Source: Synoicihabitans lomoniglobus (lineage in GTDB: Bacteria > Verrucomicrobiota > Verrucomicrobiia > Opitutales > Opitutaceae). From it: DNA of 64,000 bases. The notes beneath the pieces were generated by a model. That model ran no database searches and had not been told where the DNA came from. It saw only the letters and a list, made by a program, of their open reading frames with translations. Location: NCBI RefSeq assembly GCF_029023725.1, contig NZ_CP119075.1:2289501-2353500 (forward strand). Direction: 5' to 3'. This document shows positions 50,349-61,337 of the stretch, piece by piece; the stretch's first letter is position 1, and each line of letters begins with the position of its first letter. Position numbers and translations under genes: made by a program.

Positions 50349-53300
50349 ATGATTCGAAACTCCTTCCTCTTTTGTGCATCCATGCTTTTCGCGGTCACTG
50401 CCATGGCAGCCGCTCCGGCCGACGAAAACTATGACGACAACACCTCTTCAACCGTTGCGATTTCGACCGGGTCCACCTACACCTTGGATGGCATCGTTTA
50501 TAGCACTCATCGGAGTGACGGGACCCTCGAACCGGTGAACTGGTTTTTGGCTAACTCGATATTGCCCAATACCACACTTGATGACGGTGACAACGCTTTT
50601 GCTCCCAACTTGGATATCGCGCTGAGTAACATTGCCGAAATTCGAATCGGCAGTGAAAACGGCGACGAATTTCGACTCATCTCCCTCGTTATGGATGCAA
50701 CGCCCGTGACGAATGATTCGGAAACGACCATCACCATCACCGGCTACAAGGACGGCAGCGCCGTCGGGGGGGCAACTGATACCGTCGATTTCACCACCAG
50801 TGATGCGTCCGGAACGATTACCTACGTAAAGGGATCCGGCAACAGCGGATCTCTGACATTCGATTCGAACTGGAACAATATTGACCAAATTCGCTTGGTC
50901 GGCAGTGGCTCGATAGGAATAATCATCCCGCTTTTTGACGATTTCGATTTCGACGCGGCGGTCGGTGCTTCCACCCCGGGAACCTTCACTTTTGATACCA
51001 CGAGCTCTGTTCCCAGCACCACGCTTACCAGCACCATCAGCGGGGTGACGTTGACGGCGACCAGCTCCGGCGGCGGGGACTTCGATTTGCAGAATATATC
51101 GCCGTATGGGAATGTCCTTTTTGCTCCCAATCAAAACATCGAAACGACTTGGACGCTCAGTTTTTCCGCCCCGATCAACATCAGCCAAATGTTTTTTGCC
51201 GAGGGAGCGAACCGCACGATTGGAAACTACCGCATCACGCCCAACACGGGGACCGCCGTGGTGGTCCCTGCCGCCAGCGGCTCGGTGCTGGAAACGGTCT
51301 CAACCCCTGGATTTCTCGGCGTTACGAGTATCGTGTTTTCATACACTGACAGTGGTTTCTCGCTTCCCGCGAACGGCGAGTCATGGCAACTGGCGGTCGA
51401 TTCCATCGTCTTCACCGTCGCCGCCACGGCTCCGGAGATCGCGGTTTCAGGCAACAGCACCGCTATTGCGGATGGCGATGGTTCACCAGCTGAAGCCGAT
51501 CATACCGACTTTGGCAGCACAGCCGTTGCGGGCGGCACCGTTTCGCGCACCTTCACAATCACCAACAGCGGTTCCGGCGCACTCACTCTCTCTGGCACCC
51601 CCAAAGTGGTGGTGAGTGGCACCCACTCCGCCGATTTTACGGTCACCAGCCAACCCACTTCGCCCGTGGCTTCCGGTGGCGGCACGACGACATTCACCGT
51701 GCAGTTTGACCCTTCCGATTCCGGCTCTCGCACGGCGACCCTTTCGATCGCCAATGATGACAGCGACGAGAATCCGTTCAATTTTTCCATCAAAGGCACC
51801 GGAACAGCCGCTGCGAGCGACATCTTTGATTTTGAAACCGCCACCGCTTCAGGTGGATCCTCGGTCACCCAAACGGTCGCCGGCATCACACTCACGATTA
51901 CCGACAATGGGACTGAAGATAACTGGTTGGTGTTGGATGCAAACGATCTCCGTGGTTCCGTTGACAACTTGTGCTACTTAAACTCCGAAACCGCATCGAC
52001 CGTCACCTTCACTTTTGATGCCGAAGTCGACCTGCAGAATCTGCTTTACCAAGATGTCACAGGTCCCGATTTCGAAACTAGCTCGGCGAATTATGTTTTC
52101 ACTCCGACAGGTGGATCCGGCTCCAATTCAGCGGTTACGATTCCTTACACCTCTTTGTCCACGGACTCTTCGGTGGGTCGCTTTGGGACGATTAACCTGA
52201 ACTGGTCCAACGTTTCCTCGTTCACGATGACGGTCACTGCAGACGCGGGAGACCTTGTCCTGCCCCAACCGGCATTTGATACGATCGTTTTCACCGCCGC
52301 GGCTACTCCCAGCAACACCGCCCCGACGGACATCGCGCTCAGCGCAAGCTCAGTCAACCACTCCGACGGGACCAACGCCACGGTGGGCACCCTGTCGACA
52401 ACCGACGCGGACAGCGGGGACAGCCACACCTACACGTTGGTGGCCGGGAGTGGTGACACGAACAACGCATCGTTCAACATCAATGGCACGAGCTTACGTG
52501 CGAACGACCCTTCGGAGCTGCCGAACACCACCTACTCAGTCCGCATCCAGACGAACGACGGAAACAGCGGCACCTACGCAGAAGCCTTCACCATCACGGT
52601 TACCCCGGCGACAGCCGCCACCTCGACCGGCGCGAACTTTGACACGACCAGCGGCGGCAATCTGAGCCCGGCATTAATTTTCGGTTCGGCTGATGAATCG
52701 CTCACGATCGGAAACACCAGCCACATCGCTGGTTCCACGGCCAACGGGGGCGCCGGCACGGACATACTTTCGATTCCGACGGGCAGCGACCTTACGGGGC
52801 TCTCGAGTCTGACAAACTTTGAAAGCCTCACGCTTGCCAGCGATGCCTCCGTCACCATGTCCGTGGCGCAGCACGACGCCTTCAGCGGCACGATCACGGC
52901 GGCCGGCACCGAGCAGATTACCTTCTCCGCCACCGGTGGCGATACCACCACCACCGGCTTCCCCGCCATCGAAACCTACGTGCTCGGGACCGGCGGGATT
53001 AGTTTCACGCTCGGCACCGCCGGCCAGAGCGTCACCGGTAGCAGCGGAGCGGATACGATCAATATCGGTAGTCTCAATGCCACCGGCACGCTCAACGGCG
53101 GCGACGGCACCGATACGCTGCAAGTGGGCAACGTTGGCAATGTTTCCACCGCCACCGTTTCCAATTTTGAGAACCTCACGGTTGCTTCCGGCGCCACCAT
53201 CCTGATGGCTGCAAATCAATCGTCGCAGTTCACGGGCACCATTACGGCCGCTGGCTCCGAAACGGTGATTGTCAGTGGCGACGGTGCGTTCACCACTCTC

Positions 53301-56300
53301 GCCAACATCGAAGCCTTCACGGTTCTGGATGATTCGACGAATGCGCGCACCGTCACCGTGAGTTCAGCCGGCACCAGCGTCACCGCCACCCACGCGTCCG
53401 ACGCAGTGCTTTTCCAGGTTGGGGGCATAACCTACACCGGCACCCTGACCGGCAATACCGACGAAGCCGACACACTGTCGTTGGCTAACGGTGCCAACAT
53501 TTCCGGCGGCACCATTACTGGTATCAGCAACCTCGACGTGGTCAGTGGCGCCTCCGTCACCATGACGGAAGCCCAACACGATGCGTTCGCTTCCATCGCC
53601 GGCACTGGCACCAATCTGATCGCGCTGTCCGCCGCCGACGATGACGGCATCGTCACGGGCGACTCTGACATCGAATACTACACGCTGGGCGCCGCCCTTG
53701 ACTTCACCCTCGGAGCCGCCGCTCAAAACGTCAGCGGCAGCAGTGGCGACGACACGGTCAACATCGGCAGCCTCAATGCCACCGGCACGCTCAACGGCGG
53801 CGACGGCACCGATACGCTGCAAGTGGGCAACGTCGGCAATGTTTCCACCGCCACCGTTTCTAATTTTGAGAACCTGACCGTTGCCTCCGGCGGCACGATA
53901 TTGGCGAGCGCGCATCAACTGTCGCAGTTCGCGGGCACCATTACGGCCGCGGGCTCCGAAACGGTGATTGTCAGTGGCGACGGTGCCTTCACCACCCTGC
54001 CCAACATCGAAACCTTCACGGTTTTGGATGATTCGACCAATGCACGCACCATCACCCTCGGCGCGGCCAACACCAGCGTCTCCGCTACCAACGCCACCGA
54101 CGCGGTGACGTTCAACCTCGGTGCCTTGACCTACACCGGAACCCTCACGGGAGAAGGCACCGTCAACGACACCGTGCAACTGAGCACGGGTGCCAACATC
54201 GCCGGTGGCACGCTCACCGCCATCGAAAACCTCACCCTCGCCAGCAATGCCTCGGTCACCCTGAACCCGACTCAACTCGCGTCGTTCAGCACGATCAATG
54301 CGTCCGGCACCGAAACCGTGACCATCACCGGCGACGGTAATTTCAGCACGGTGGCCAACATCGAATCGTTCATCGCCGGTGACAGCACCACCGACAGTCG
54401 AACCATCACGCTGGCGCAGGCGACGGCCGAAGTGGACGCCACCGCCGAGACGGACGCGATCACGTTCTCCATCGCGTCCGCCCTTACCTTCACGGGCACG
54501 CTGACCGGCGAGGCCACCACGGCCGACACGCTCGAACTGGCGGCCGACGCCAACATCAGTGGAGCGACGATCGCAGGTATTTCAAATCTAACGCTGGCCA
54601 CCAGTGGAGGGGCCACCATGACACCGGCTCAACTCACTGCCTTCACCGGCACCATCACGGCCCCGGGCTCCAATACCGTAACCTTCAGCGCAGCTGGCAC
54701 TTTAAGCGGAACCAACCTCGACGCCATCGAAACCTTCGTCATCGGTGTGGGGGGATCAAAGACCATCACCCTTCCCGCCACCAACGCCTCCGGCAAAACT
54801 CTGGTCGTCATTAGCACTCTCGACGGCGACCACTATGAGGTAACCGGCTCCGACGGCGATCAGACCATAGCGGGGTCCAATGCGGCCGACATCATCGACG
54901 GCGGCGCGGGGAATGACACCCTCAGTGGCGCCAACGGCGCGGACACCCTCACTGGCGGCGCCGGAACGGATCGCTTCACCGGCAGCTTTTCCCAACTCAA
55001 CGGCGATACCATCACCGACCTATCCGCCGGCGAAACGATTCTTCTCACCGGCGTGACCGGCCTCTCCACCGCCAACGTGCGCTTCAACGGCGCGAAGTTG
55101 GAGATCGACACCGACGCCACGACCTTTGCTGCGGTCGAAGTCACCATCACCACCTCCACCGACCTTTCGACCACCCTTGGCATCAGCACCGTCGTCGATC
55201 TCGGATCCGACACGCTGATCACCATCCAACCACTTCCTCCGACCGTCACCGCGGTCACGGCGAGCACCGCCAACGGCACCTACAAGGCGGGAGACCTTAT
55301 CAACATCACCGTTCAGTTCAGCGGTGACGTCACCGTGACCGGCACCCCGACCCTCACCCTCGAAACCGGCATCACCGACCGCGCGGTCAACTACGCTTCG
55401 GGCAGCAACACCGATACCCTTACCTTCACCTACACGGTGCAGGCCGGTGACACTTCGTCTGATCTCGACTATCACAGCACGTCCGCGCTCACCGCCGGCA
55501 CCAGTATCAAAGACGCCTTCAATCAGGACGCTGTGCGCACCCTGCCCGCTCCCGGTGCCTCGAATTCCCTCGGAGCCAACAAGGCGATCGTGATCGACAC
55601 GACCGCGCCGACCGTCACCTCGGTGGCGGTCCCCTCCGACGACACCTACGTCGCTGACGACAACCTCGATTTCACGGTCAACTTCGTCGAAAACGTCACC
55701 GTGACGGGCACGCCCCAACTTGCTCTGACGATCGGATCGACCACCCGCCAAGCGACATACCAATCGGGATCCGACAGCACTGCCCTCGTCTTCCACTACA
55801 CCGTGCAGACCGGCGACCTCGACGCCGACGGCATCGCCGTCGGCTCCCTCAGCGCCAATAGTGGCACCCTGCGTGATACCGCGGGCAACGACGCCACCCT
55901 CACCCTCAACGCCGTCGGCAGCACCGCCGCCGTGCTCGTGGATGCGGTTGCTCCCACGGTCAGCTCTGTCGACGTGCCGACTTCGGCCAGCTACCGTGCC
56001 GGCCAGTCCTTGGACTTCACGGTCAACTTCACGGAAAATGTGAACATCGCCACGGCGAATCCGACATTGGCCATCACCGTGGGCGCGACCAGTCGCACCG
56101 CCGACTACGTCAGTGGCAGCGGCACGAACGCGCTCCTCTTCCGCTACACCGTGCAAGCCGGTGAAACCGATACCGACGGTATCGCCGTGGGCGCACTCGC
56201 CACCACCGGAACCCTCCGTGACGGCGCGGGCAATGACGCGACCCTCACGCTCAACAGCGTCGGGTCCACCGCCGCCGTGCTCGTCGATACCACCGCTCCG

Positions 56301-59300
56301 ACCATCTCGATCGGTGCCCCTTCAGCCACGCTCACTTCCACCACCAACGTGACTTACACGGTGACCTACGTCGACGCCGCGTTCAACGCGTCCACCTTGG
56401 CCGCCGGTAACGTCACGGTGAACAAAACCGGCACCGCCGACGCGACCACCGCGGTCACCGGCACGGGCACGACCCGCACCGTCACCCTCTCCGGCATCAC
56501 CGGCGACGGCACCCTCGGCATCAGCATCGCGGCGGGCACGGCCACCGATACGGCCGGCAACACCGCTCCTTCCGCCGGTCCGTCGACGACCTTCACCGTC
56601 GACAATACCGCGCCGAATGCACCGGCGGTCACCGCCATCACCGAGGACACCGGAGCGTCCGCCGCCGACGGCGTCACCTCCGATACCGGCCTGATCATTT
56701 CCGGCACCGCCGAAGCCAATGCATCGGTCGAAGTCTTCGTTGACGAGGCCTCCATCGGCACGGCCAACGCCGACGGCTCCGGCGCATGGTCCTACGACCA
56801 CTCCGGCACCGCGTTGACCGAGGCCACCTACAGCATCACCGCCAAGTCCACCGACAGCGCCGGCAACACCTCCGCCGCCTCCACCGGCATCGACGTCACG
56901 ATCGACACCACCGCTCCGGCTGCACCCGCGATCACGGGCATCAGTGATGACACCGGCGACAATACCACCGACCAGATCACCAGCGACACCACGCTGATCC
57001 TTTCGGGCACCGCCGACGCGGGCACCACGGTCACTCTGACCCGCCTCAGTGCCGGTGAGATCGGCACGGCCACCGCCAACGAAGATGGCGCTTGGTCTTA
57101 CGACTACACTGCCACCGAACTGGGCGCTGGTGAACATAGCTTCACCGCCACCGCCACCGATACGGCGGGTAACGCATCCAACGCGTCCGACGCGTTGATC
57201 GTCACGGTCGATACCGCCACGCCCGATGCACCCGTGATCACGGCCATCAGCGCCGACTCGGGCACCGCCACCGACCAGATCACCAACGACAACACCCTCA
57301 CCGTATCCGGCACCGCCGAGGCGGGTGCCACTGTCACGGTGACGCGCAACGGCGCCGGGAACCTCGGCACCACCACCGCCGACGGCACCACCGGCGCGTG
57401 GACCTACGATTACACCGCGACCGAACTGCCCGACGGGGATTACATCTTCGGTGCCACCGCCACCGATACCGCCGGTAACACCTCGATCGCCGCCGCCGAC
57501 TTCCCCGTCACGATCGACACGACCGCGCCCACCGCCCCTGTTGTCACCGGAGTTTCCGATGACACTGGCAACTCGGCCTCCGACGCCATCACCTCGGATC
57601 AAACGTTGTCCATCTCCGGCACCGCCGAAGGTAATGCAACGATCAACGTGCTCATCGGTGGCACCTCCATCGGCACCACCACCGCCGACGGCACGGGTGC
57701 CTGGACCTTCGATCACACGGCCGCCACTCTCGCGGCCGGTTCCTACACCATCACCGCGACCGCCACGGATACCGCGGCCAACACCAGTGACACCTCGGCC
57801 GACCTCGCACTCATCGTGCGACTCGCCCCGACCATCAGCGATGTCGCTGTCAGTGGAAAGTTTGGAGAACCCTTCGTTTTTGTCGTGGAGGCGCACAATC
57901 CTCCGCTTACCTTCAGTGCCACCGACCTACCCGATGGACTCAGCATCAGTGGAGCTACGATATCGGGAACGCCAACCGCCACCGGAACGTTCAACGCAAC
58001 CATCACCGTGAACAATGTCGCGGCATCCAGCTCAGCGACCTACACGATTACGATCAACAAAGCCGAGCAAACCATCAGCTTCACCAATCCCGGCAGCAAA
58101 GTCTTCGGCGACGCCGCCTTCGACCTGGGTGCGACCGCGTCCTCGGGCCTTGCGGTTACTTACAGCGTCGTTTCCGGTCCCGCTACCGTCACCGGCAGCA
58201 CGCTCACCATCACCGGCGCTGGCGAAGTCACCGTCCGCGCTTCTCAGGCTGGTAACGACAACTACCTCGCCGCGACCGATGTCGACCAAACCTTCACCAT
58301 TGAGAAGGCCGTCGCCACCGTCACCCTCGGCAATCTTGCCGCCACCTACGATTCCGGTAGCCATCAAGCCAGCGTAACGACCGTGCCTGCCAGCCTCCAA
58401 GTCGACGTGACCTACGCTGGCTCCGCCACTCTGCCTGTCGCCGCGGGCACCTACGCGGTCGTTGCCACGATTAATGAGCCCAACTACCAAGGCTCGGCCA
58501 CCGGCAGCCTCGTCATCGCCCAAGCGGCACAGACGATCGCTTTCGCCAATCCCGGTGCCATGACCTTCCTGGACGAACCCTTCGCCGTCGCGCCGACCGC
58601 GTCCTCCGGTCTCGGCGTCGTCGTTTCAGTCGTTTCCGGCCCGGCCACCGTCTCGGCCAACACCGTCACGATTACCGGCGCGGGGGAAATCACCCTGCGC
58701 GCCGCGCAGGCAGGCAACGCCAACTACCTGGCCGCCGCGGACGTCGACCAGACCTTCAATGTCGCCAAGGCCGCCGCCACCGTCGTCCTCTCCGATCTGG
58801 AGCAGACCTACACCGGAGCCGCCCTGGCTCCGACGATCACCACCGATCCGACTGGTCTCACCGTTGAGCTCACCTACGATAGCGCCGCCACCGCGCCAAC
58901 CGCCGCGGGCAGCTACGTCGTCGTGGCGACGATCGTCGACGCCAACTACCAGGGTGCCGATGACGACACCTTCATCATCACCAAGGCCAATCAAACCGTC
59001 ACGATCGGGGCGGTCGGCACCTTGACCGCCGGGATCGCCACCGAATTGAGCGCCACGGCCTCCAGCGGCCTCACCCCGGTGACTTTCGCGGTCACCTCCG
59101 GCGCGGCCACCTTCAGTGGTTCGACCCTCACCGCGTTGTCCACCGCCCCGATCACCATCACCGCCGCGCAAGCCGGTGACGCCAACTACAACGCGGGCTC
59201 GACTTCGCTCACCATCACCTCGATCCAAAAGCAGTCCCAGACGATCACCTTCGCCGCGTTGGCCAACCAACAAGCCAACTCCGATCCGTTCGACCTGAGC

Positions 59301-61001
59301 GCCACCGCCTCCAGCGGACTCAACGTCACCTTCACGGTGGTCAGCGGTCCGGTCATGCTCAGCGGCAACACCGTCACCATGACCGGGGCCAGTGGCACCG
59401 TCACCGTGCGGGCTGACCAAGCGGGCGACGCGATCTTCGCGGCCGCCACGCCGGTGACGCGGACCTTCGAAGTCATCCAAGCGGGTCCTCTGATCTACTT
59501 CGGCACCACCAACGAAGACGTCGAGTTTGCCGCCCAAATCCCCGAAGGTTCCACCACGGGCACCCTCTTCGGCTTCATTACCCAGAGCCAGCAATACTAC
59601 ATCCTCACCTTCCAAGTGAACGAGGACCGCACCATCACCGCGCTGGATCTGCAAATCCTCGGCGATCCCGTCATCGCCGCCACCTCGCTCGCCCAACGTC
59701 CCCTGCGACGCATCGTGCGCGAAGCGGCGGCGGAGCGCACCACCGCCCGCGACCTCGCCTACACTTTTACCGGCACGATCCAAAACGGCCTGCTCAACCT
59801 CAACATCGCCGAGCTCGGCGTGACGCTCACCGGCGCGGTCGAACCGCCCGACGGTCCCACCAAACCCATCGCCGGATTGTATGAGTCCACCAGCCTCAAC
59901 TCCGCCAACGGCACCACCAGTTCCATCGTCGGCACCTCCGGCAAAGTCTATGTGCTGGCGGTCACTCCGCGGGTCATCACCGGCGGCAGCGGCACCGTTG
60001 GGGCCAACGGCACCTTCGATCTGACCACCAACCAAACCGTGCGCATCATCGGCAATGTCGATGCTCCGTCCACCACCGTGACCGGCACCATCATCCTGCC
60101 CGACGGCGAGGAAGATCCCTTCGCCGGCCTCTCCACCGACACTCTGCGCACCGATCGGTTGATCAATCTCTCTACCCGCGCCCACGTCGATGCCACCACC
60201 GATTCCGGTGCGCTCGTCGCCGGTTTTGTCATTGGGGGCGACTCGCCCAAACGCGTGCTCCTCCGCGCGGTTGGTCCCGGTCTGGTGCAGTTCGGTCTCA
60301 CCACCGCCCTGCCTGACCCGCAGGTCACCATCTACAATTCCGCCGGCGAAGTCATTGCCGAGGTCGACAACTGGGGCGGCGACGCGGAAACCACCGCCAC
60401 CATGAGCAACATCGGCGCCTTCCCGCTGGCCGCTGACAGCCTCGACGCGGTCTACACCACCGAACTCGCTCCGGGTGCCTACACCATGCGCGTCACCAAC
60501 AACGGCGCGGGCGGCGTCGCCATCGCCGAGATCTACGACGCGGCGGAGAATCCAAACTCTGAATACCAACGCCTGATCAACATCTCCTCGCGCGGCCGCG
60601 TCATCGGCGGCGAAGGCGTGCTCGTGGGCGGCTTCATCGTCACCGGCAACAGCCCCAAACGGGTGCTCGTGCGCGGTGCCGGTCCCGGCCTCGCCGCCTA
60701 CCACGTCCCCGGCGTGCTCAGCGACCCGACCCTCAAAGTCTACAACTCCCAGGAGCAGGTCATCGCCGCCAACGACAACTGGGAAACGCCCACTCCGATC
60801 ATCGTCGGACAACGCACCGCCACGGCCGCTGAGATCACCGCCGCCAACGCCCAACTCGGTGCCTTCGCCTTCGCGGCTGGTGCCACCGACGCCGCCCTCA
60901 TCATCACCCTCAGCCCCGGTGCCTACACCGTCGAACTCGATGCCGCCACCGCGGGTGAGTCCGGCAACGCCCTCATCGAAATCTACGAAATCCCCGAATA
61001 G
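50349..61001 (+). CDS. Giant exported multi-domain surface protein (about 3550 residues)
   Basis: Starts at ATG 50349 with a signal peptide (residues 1-21, [20 protein letters not shown]). In order: N-terminal beta domains (25-350); a choice-of-anchor-D type domain (about 362-490, [18 protein letters not shown]); a cadherin-like domain (652-754); repeats with a near-duplicate 233-residue period (about 770-1400); hemolysin-type Ca2+ nonapeptides (near 1512-1544, [20 protein letters not shown]); three approximately 120-residue repeats (1630-1980); Ig-like repeats of about 100 residues (2080-2490); a putative-Ig domain; MBG-like repeats (2570-3050); and two related C-terminal modules (about 3261-3402 and 3403-3550). 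Probably an adhesin or biofilm/surface protein. A terminator follows. Confidence 0.9.
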   Translation: MIRNSFLFCASMLFAVTAMAAAPADENYDDNTSSTVAISTGSTYTLDGIVYSTHRSDGTLEPVNWFLANSILPNTTLDDGDNAFAPNLDIALSNIAEIRIGSENGDEFRLISLVMDATPVTNDSETTITITGYKDGSAVGGATDTVDFTTSDASGTITYVKGSGNSGSLTFDSNWNNIDQIRLVGSGSIGIIIPLFDDFDFDAAVGASTPGTFTFDTTSSVPSTTLTSTISGVTLTATSSGGGDFDLQNISPYGNVLFAPNQNIETTWTLSFSAPINISQMFFAEGANRTIGNYRITPNTGTAVVVPAASGSVLETVSTPGFLGVTSIVFSYTDSGFSLPANGESWQLAVDSIVFTVAATAPEIAVSGNSTAIADGDGSPAEADHTDFGSTAVAGGTVSRTFTITNSGSGALTLSGTPKVVVSGTHSADFTVTSQPTSPVASGGGTTTFTVQFDPSDSGSRTATLSIANDDSDENPFNFSIKGTGTAAASDIFDFETATASGGSSVTQTVAGITLTITDNGTEDNWLVLDANDLRGSVDNLCYLNSETASTVTFTFDAEVDLQNLLYQDVTGPDFETSSANYVFTPTGGSGSNSAVTIPYTSLSTDSSVGRFGTINLNWSNVSSFTMTVTADAGDLVLPQPAFDTIVFTAAATPSNTAPTDIALSASSVNHSDGTNATVGTLSTTDADSGDSHTYTLVAGSGDTNNASFNINGTSLRANDPSELPNTTYSVRIQTNDGNSGTYAEAFTITVTPATAATSTGANFDTTSGGNLSPALIFGSADESLTIGNTSHIAGSTANGGAGTDILSIPTGSDLTGLSSLTNFESLTLASDASVTMSVAQHDAFSGTITAAGTEQITFSATGGDTTTTGFPAIETYVLGTGGISFTLGTAGQSVTGSSGADTINIGSLNATGTLNGGDGTDTLQVGNVGNVSTATVSNFENLTVASGATILMAANQSSQFTGTITAAGSETVIVSGDGAFTTLANIEAFTVLDDSTNARTVTVSSAGTSVTATHASDAVLFQVGGITYTGTLTGNTDEADTLSLANGANISGGTITGISNLDVVSGASVTMTEAQHDAFASIAGTGTNLIALSAADDDGIVTGDSDIEYYTLGAALDFTLGAAAQNVSGSSGDDTVNIGSLNATGTLNGGDGTDTLQVGNVGNVSTATVSNFENLTVASGGTILASAHQLSQFAGTITAAGSETVIVSGDGAFTTLPNIETFTVLDDSTNARTITLGAANTSVSATNATDAVTFNLGALTYTGTLTGEGTVNDTVQLSTGANIAGGTLTAIENLTLASNASVTLNPTQLASFSTINASGTETVTITGDGNFSTVANIESFIAGDSTTDSRTITLAQATAEVDATAETDAITFSIASALTFTGTLTGEATTADTLELAADANISGATIAGISNLTLATSGGATMTPAQLTAFTGTITAPGSNTVTFSAAGTLSGTNLDAIETFVIGVGGSKTITLPATNASGKTLVVISTLDGDHYEVTGSDGDQTIAGSNAADIIDGGAGNDTLSGANGADTLTGGAGTDRFTGSFSQLNGDTITDLSAGETILLTGVTGLSTANVRFNGAKLEIDTDATTFAAVEVTITTSTDLSTTLGISTVVDLGSDTLITIQPLPPTVTAVTASTANGTYKAGDLINITVQFSGDVTVTGTPTLTLETGITDRAVNYASGSNTDTLTFTYTVQAGDTSSDLDYHSTSALTAGTSIKDAFNQDAVRTLPAPGASNSLGANKAIVIDTTAPTVTSVAVPSDDTYVADDNLDFTVNFVENVTVTGTPQLALTIGSTTRQATYQSGSDSTALVFHYTVQTGDLDADGIAVGSLSANSGTLRDTAGNDATLTLNAVGSTAAVLVDAVAPTVSSVDVPTSASYRAGQSLDFTVNFTENVNIATANPTLAITVGATSRTADYVSGSGTNALLFRYTVQAGETDTDGIAVGALATTGTLRDGAGNDATLTLNSVGSTAAVLVDTTAPTISIGAPSATLTSTTNVTYTVTYVDAAFNASTLAAGNVTVNKTGTADATTAVTGTGTTRTVTLSGITGDGTLGISIAAGTATDTAGNTAPSAGPSTTFTVDNTAPNAPAVTAITEDTGASAADGVTSDTGLIISGTAEANASVEVFVDEASIGTANADGSGAWSYDHSGTALTEATYSITAKSTDSAGNTSAASTGIDVTIDTTAPAAPAITGISDDTGDNTTDQITSDTTLILSGTADAGTTVTLTRLSAGEIGTATANEDGAWSYDYTATELGAGEHSFTATATDTAGNASNASDALIVTVDTATPDAPVITAISADSGTATDQITNDNTLTVSGTAEAGATVTVTRNGAGNLGTTTADGTTGAWTYDYTATELPDGDYIFGATATDTAGNTSIAAADFPVTIDTTAPTAPVVTGVSDDTGNSASDAITSDQTLSISGTAEGNATINVLIGGTSIGTTTADGTGAWTFDHTAATLAAGSYTITATATDTAANTSDTSADLALIVRLAPTISDVAVSGKFGEPFVFVVEAHNPPLTFSATDLPDGLSISGATISGTPTATGTFNATITVNNVAASSSATYTITINKAEQTISFTNPGSKVFGDAAFDLGATASSGLAVTYSVVSGPATVTGSTLTITGAGEVTVRASQAGNDNYLAATDVDQTFTIEKAVATVTLGNLAATYDSGSHQASVTTVPASLQVDVTYAGSATLPVAAGTYAVVATINEPNYQGSATGSLVIAQAAQTIAFANPGAMTFLDEPFAVAPTASSGLGVVVSVVSGPATVSANTVTITGAGEITLRAAQAGNANYLAAADVDQTFNVAKAAATVVLSDLEQTYTGAALAPTITTDPTGLTVELTYDSAATAPTAAGSYVVVATIVDANYQGADDDTFIITKANQTVTIGAVGTLTAGIATELSATASSGLTPVTFAVTSGAATFSGSTLTALSTAPITITAAQAGDANYNAGSTSLTITSIQKQSQTITFAALANQQANSDPFDLSATASSGLNVTFTVVSGPVMLSGNTVTMTGASGTVTVRADQAGDAIFAAATPVTRTFEVIQAGPLIYFGTTNEDVEFAAQIPEGSTTGTLFGFITQSQQYYILTFQVNEDRTITALDLQILGDPVIAATSLAQRPLRRIVREAAAERTTARDLAYTFTGTIQNGLLNLNIAELGVTLTGAVEPPDGPTKPIAGLYESTSLNSANGTTSSIVGTSGKVYVLAVTPRVITGGSGTVGANGTFDLTTNQTVRIIGNVDAPSTTVTGTIILPDGEEDPFAGLSTDTLRTDRLINLSTRAHVDATTDSGALVAGFVIGGDSPKRVLLRAVGPGLVQFGLTTALPDPQVTIYNSAGEVIAEVDNWGGDAETTATMSNIGAFPLAADSLDAVYTTELAPGAYTMRVTNNGAGGVAIAEIYDAAENPNSEYQRLINISSRGRVIGGEGVLVGGFIVTGNSPKRVLVRGAGPGLAAYHVPGVLSDPTLKVYNSQEQVIAANDNWETPTPIIVGQRTATAAEITAANAQLGAFAFAAGATDAALIITLSPGAYTVELDAATAGESGNALIEIYEIPE
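53040..54049 (+). repeat. In-gene direct duplication, 699-bp period
   Basis: The block from about 53040 to 53350 recurs from about 53739 to 54049 at high identity (only scattered substitutions; for example CTCAATGCCACCGGCACGCT in both at offset 699). The offset is a multiple of three, so the reading frame is kept (233 codons). Confidence 0.85.
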
Positions 61002-61034
61002 GACCGCGGCGAACTCCCTCGTGCCTCCCTCTCC

Positions 61035-61068
61035 AGCCCCGGTTCTTCGCGAACCGGGGCTTGTTTTT
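61035..61068 (+). terminator. Terminator of the giant exported gene
   Basis: AGCCCCGGTTC (61035-61045) and GAACCGGGGCT (61051-61061), five-base loop, followed by TGTTTTTC. Confidence 0.92.
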
Positions 61069-61337
61069 CTTCGAACCCGGGAATCAGATCCATTCCGTGT
61101 TTTCCCAACTAGAAATACACTAAACACCTGACCGCTCCGGAGTATGGGCCTCTCCGACCGATTCATCGCTTAAATTCAGGATTAAATTAGGAGCGAAAAC
61201 ACCCACCCATTCTGCCCTGATATTGCATTTGGTCTCGCACTAGGTGCCATCTTACCCCGAGATCCTTACCCCTTTTCTGGAACTACGGACGTTTATATCC
61301 TTAAATCTCCGTGAACAATAATTTAACACGAAGAAGT
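61069..61337. promoter_or_regulatory. Upstream region of the second giant exported gene
   Basis: 269 bp, AT-rich (TTAAATTCAGGATTAAATTAG near 61175; ATAATTTAACACG near 61318). No gene. Likely to carry the promoter of the 61338 gene; no boxes assigned. Confidence 0.35.

Noticed and set aside
58626-61166. 846-codon open frame on the minus strand opposite the first giant gene
   Set aside because: It is antisense to a Thr/Gly/Ala/Asp-rich gene whose codon pattern suppresses stops on the other strand; the translation is Gly/Val/Asp low-complexity and shows no domain.
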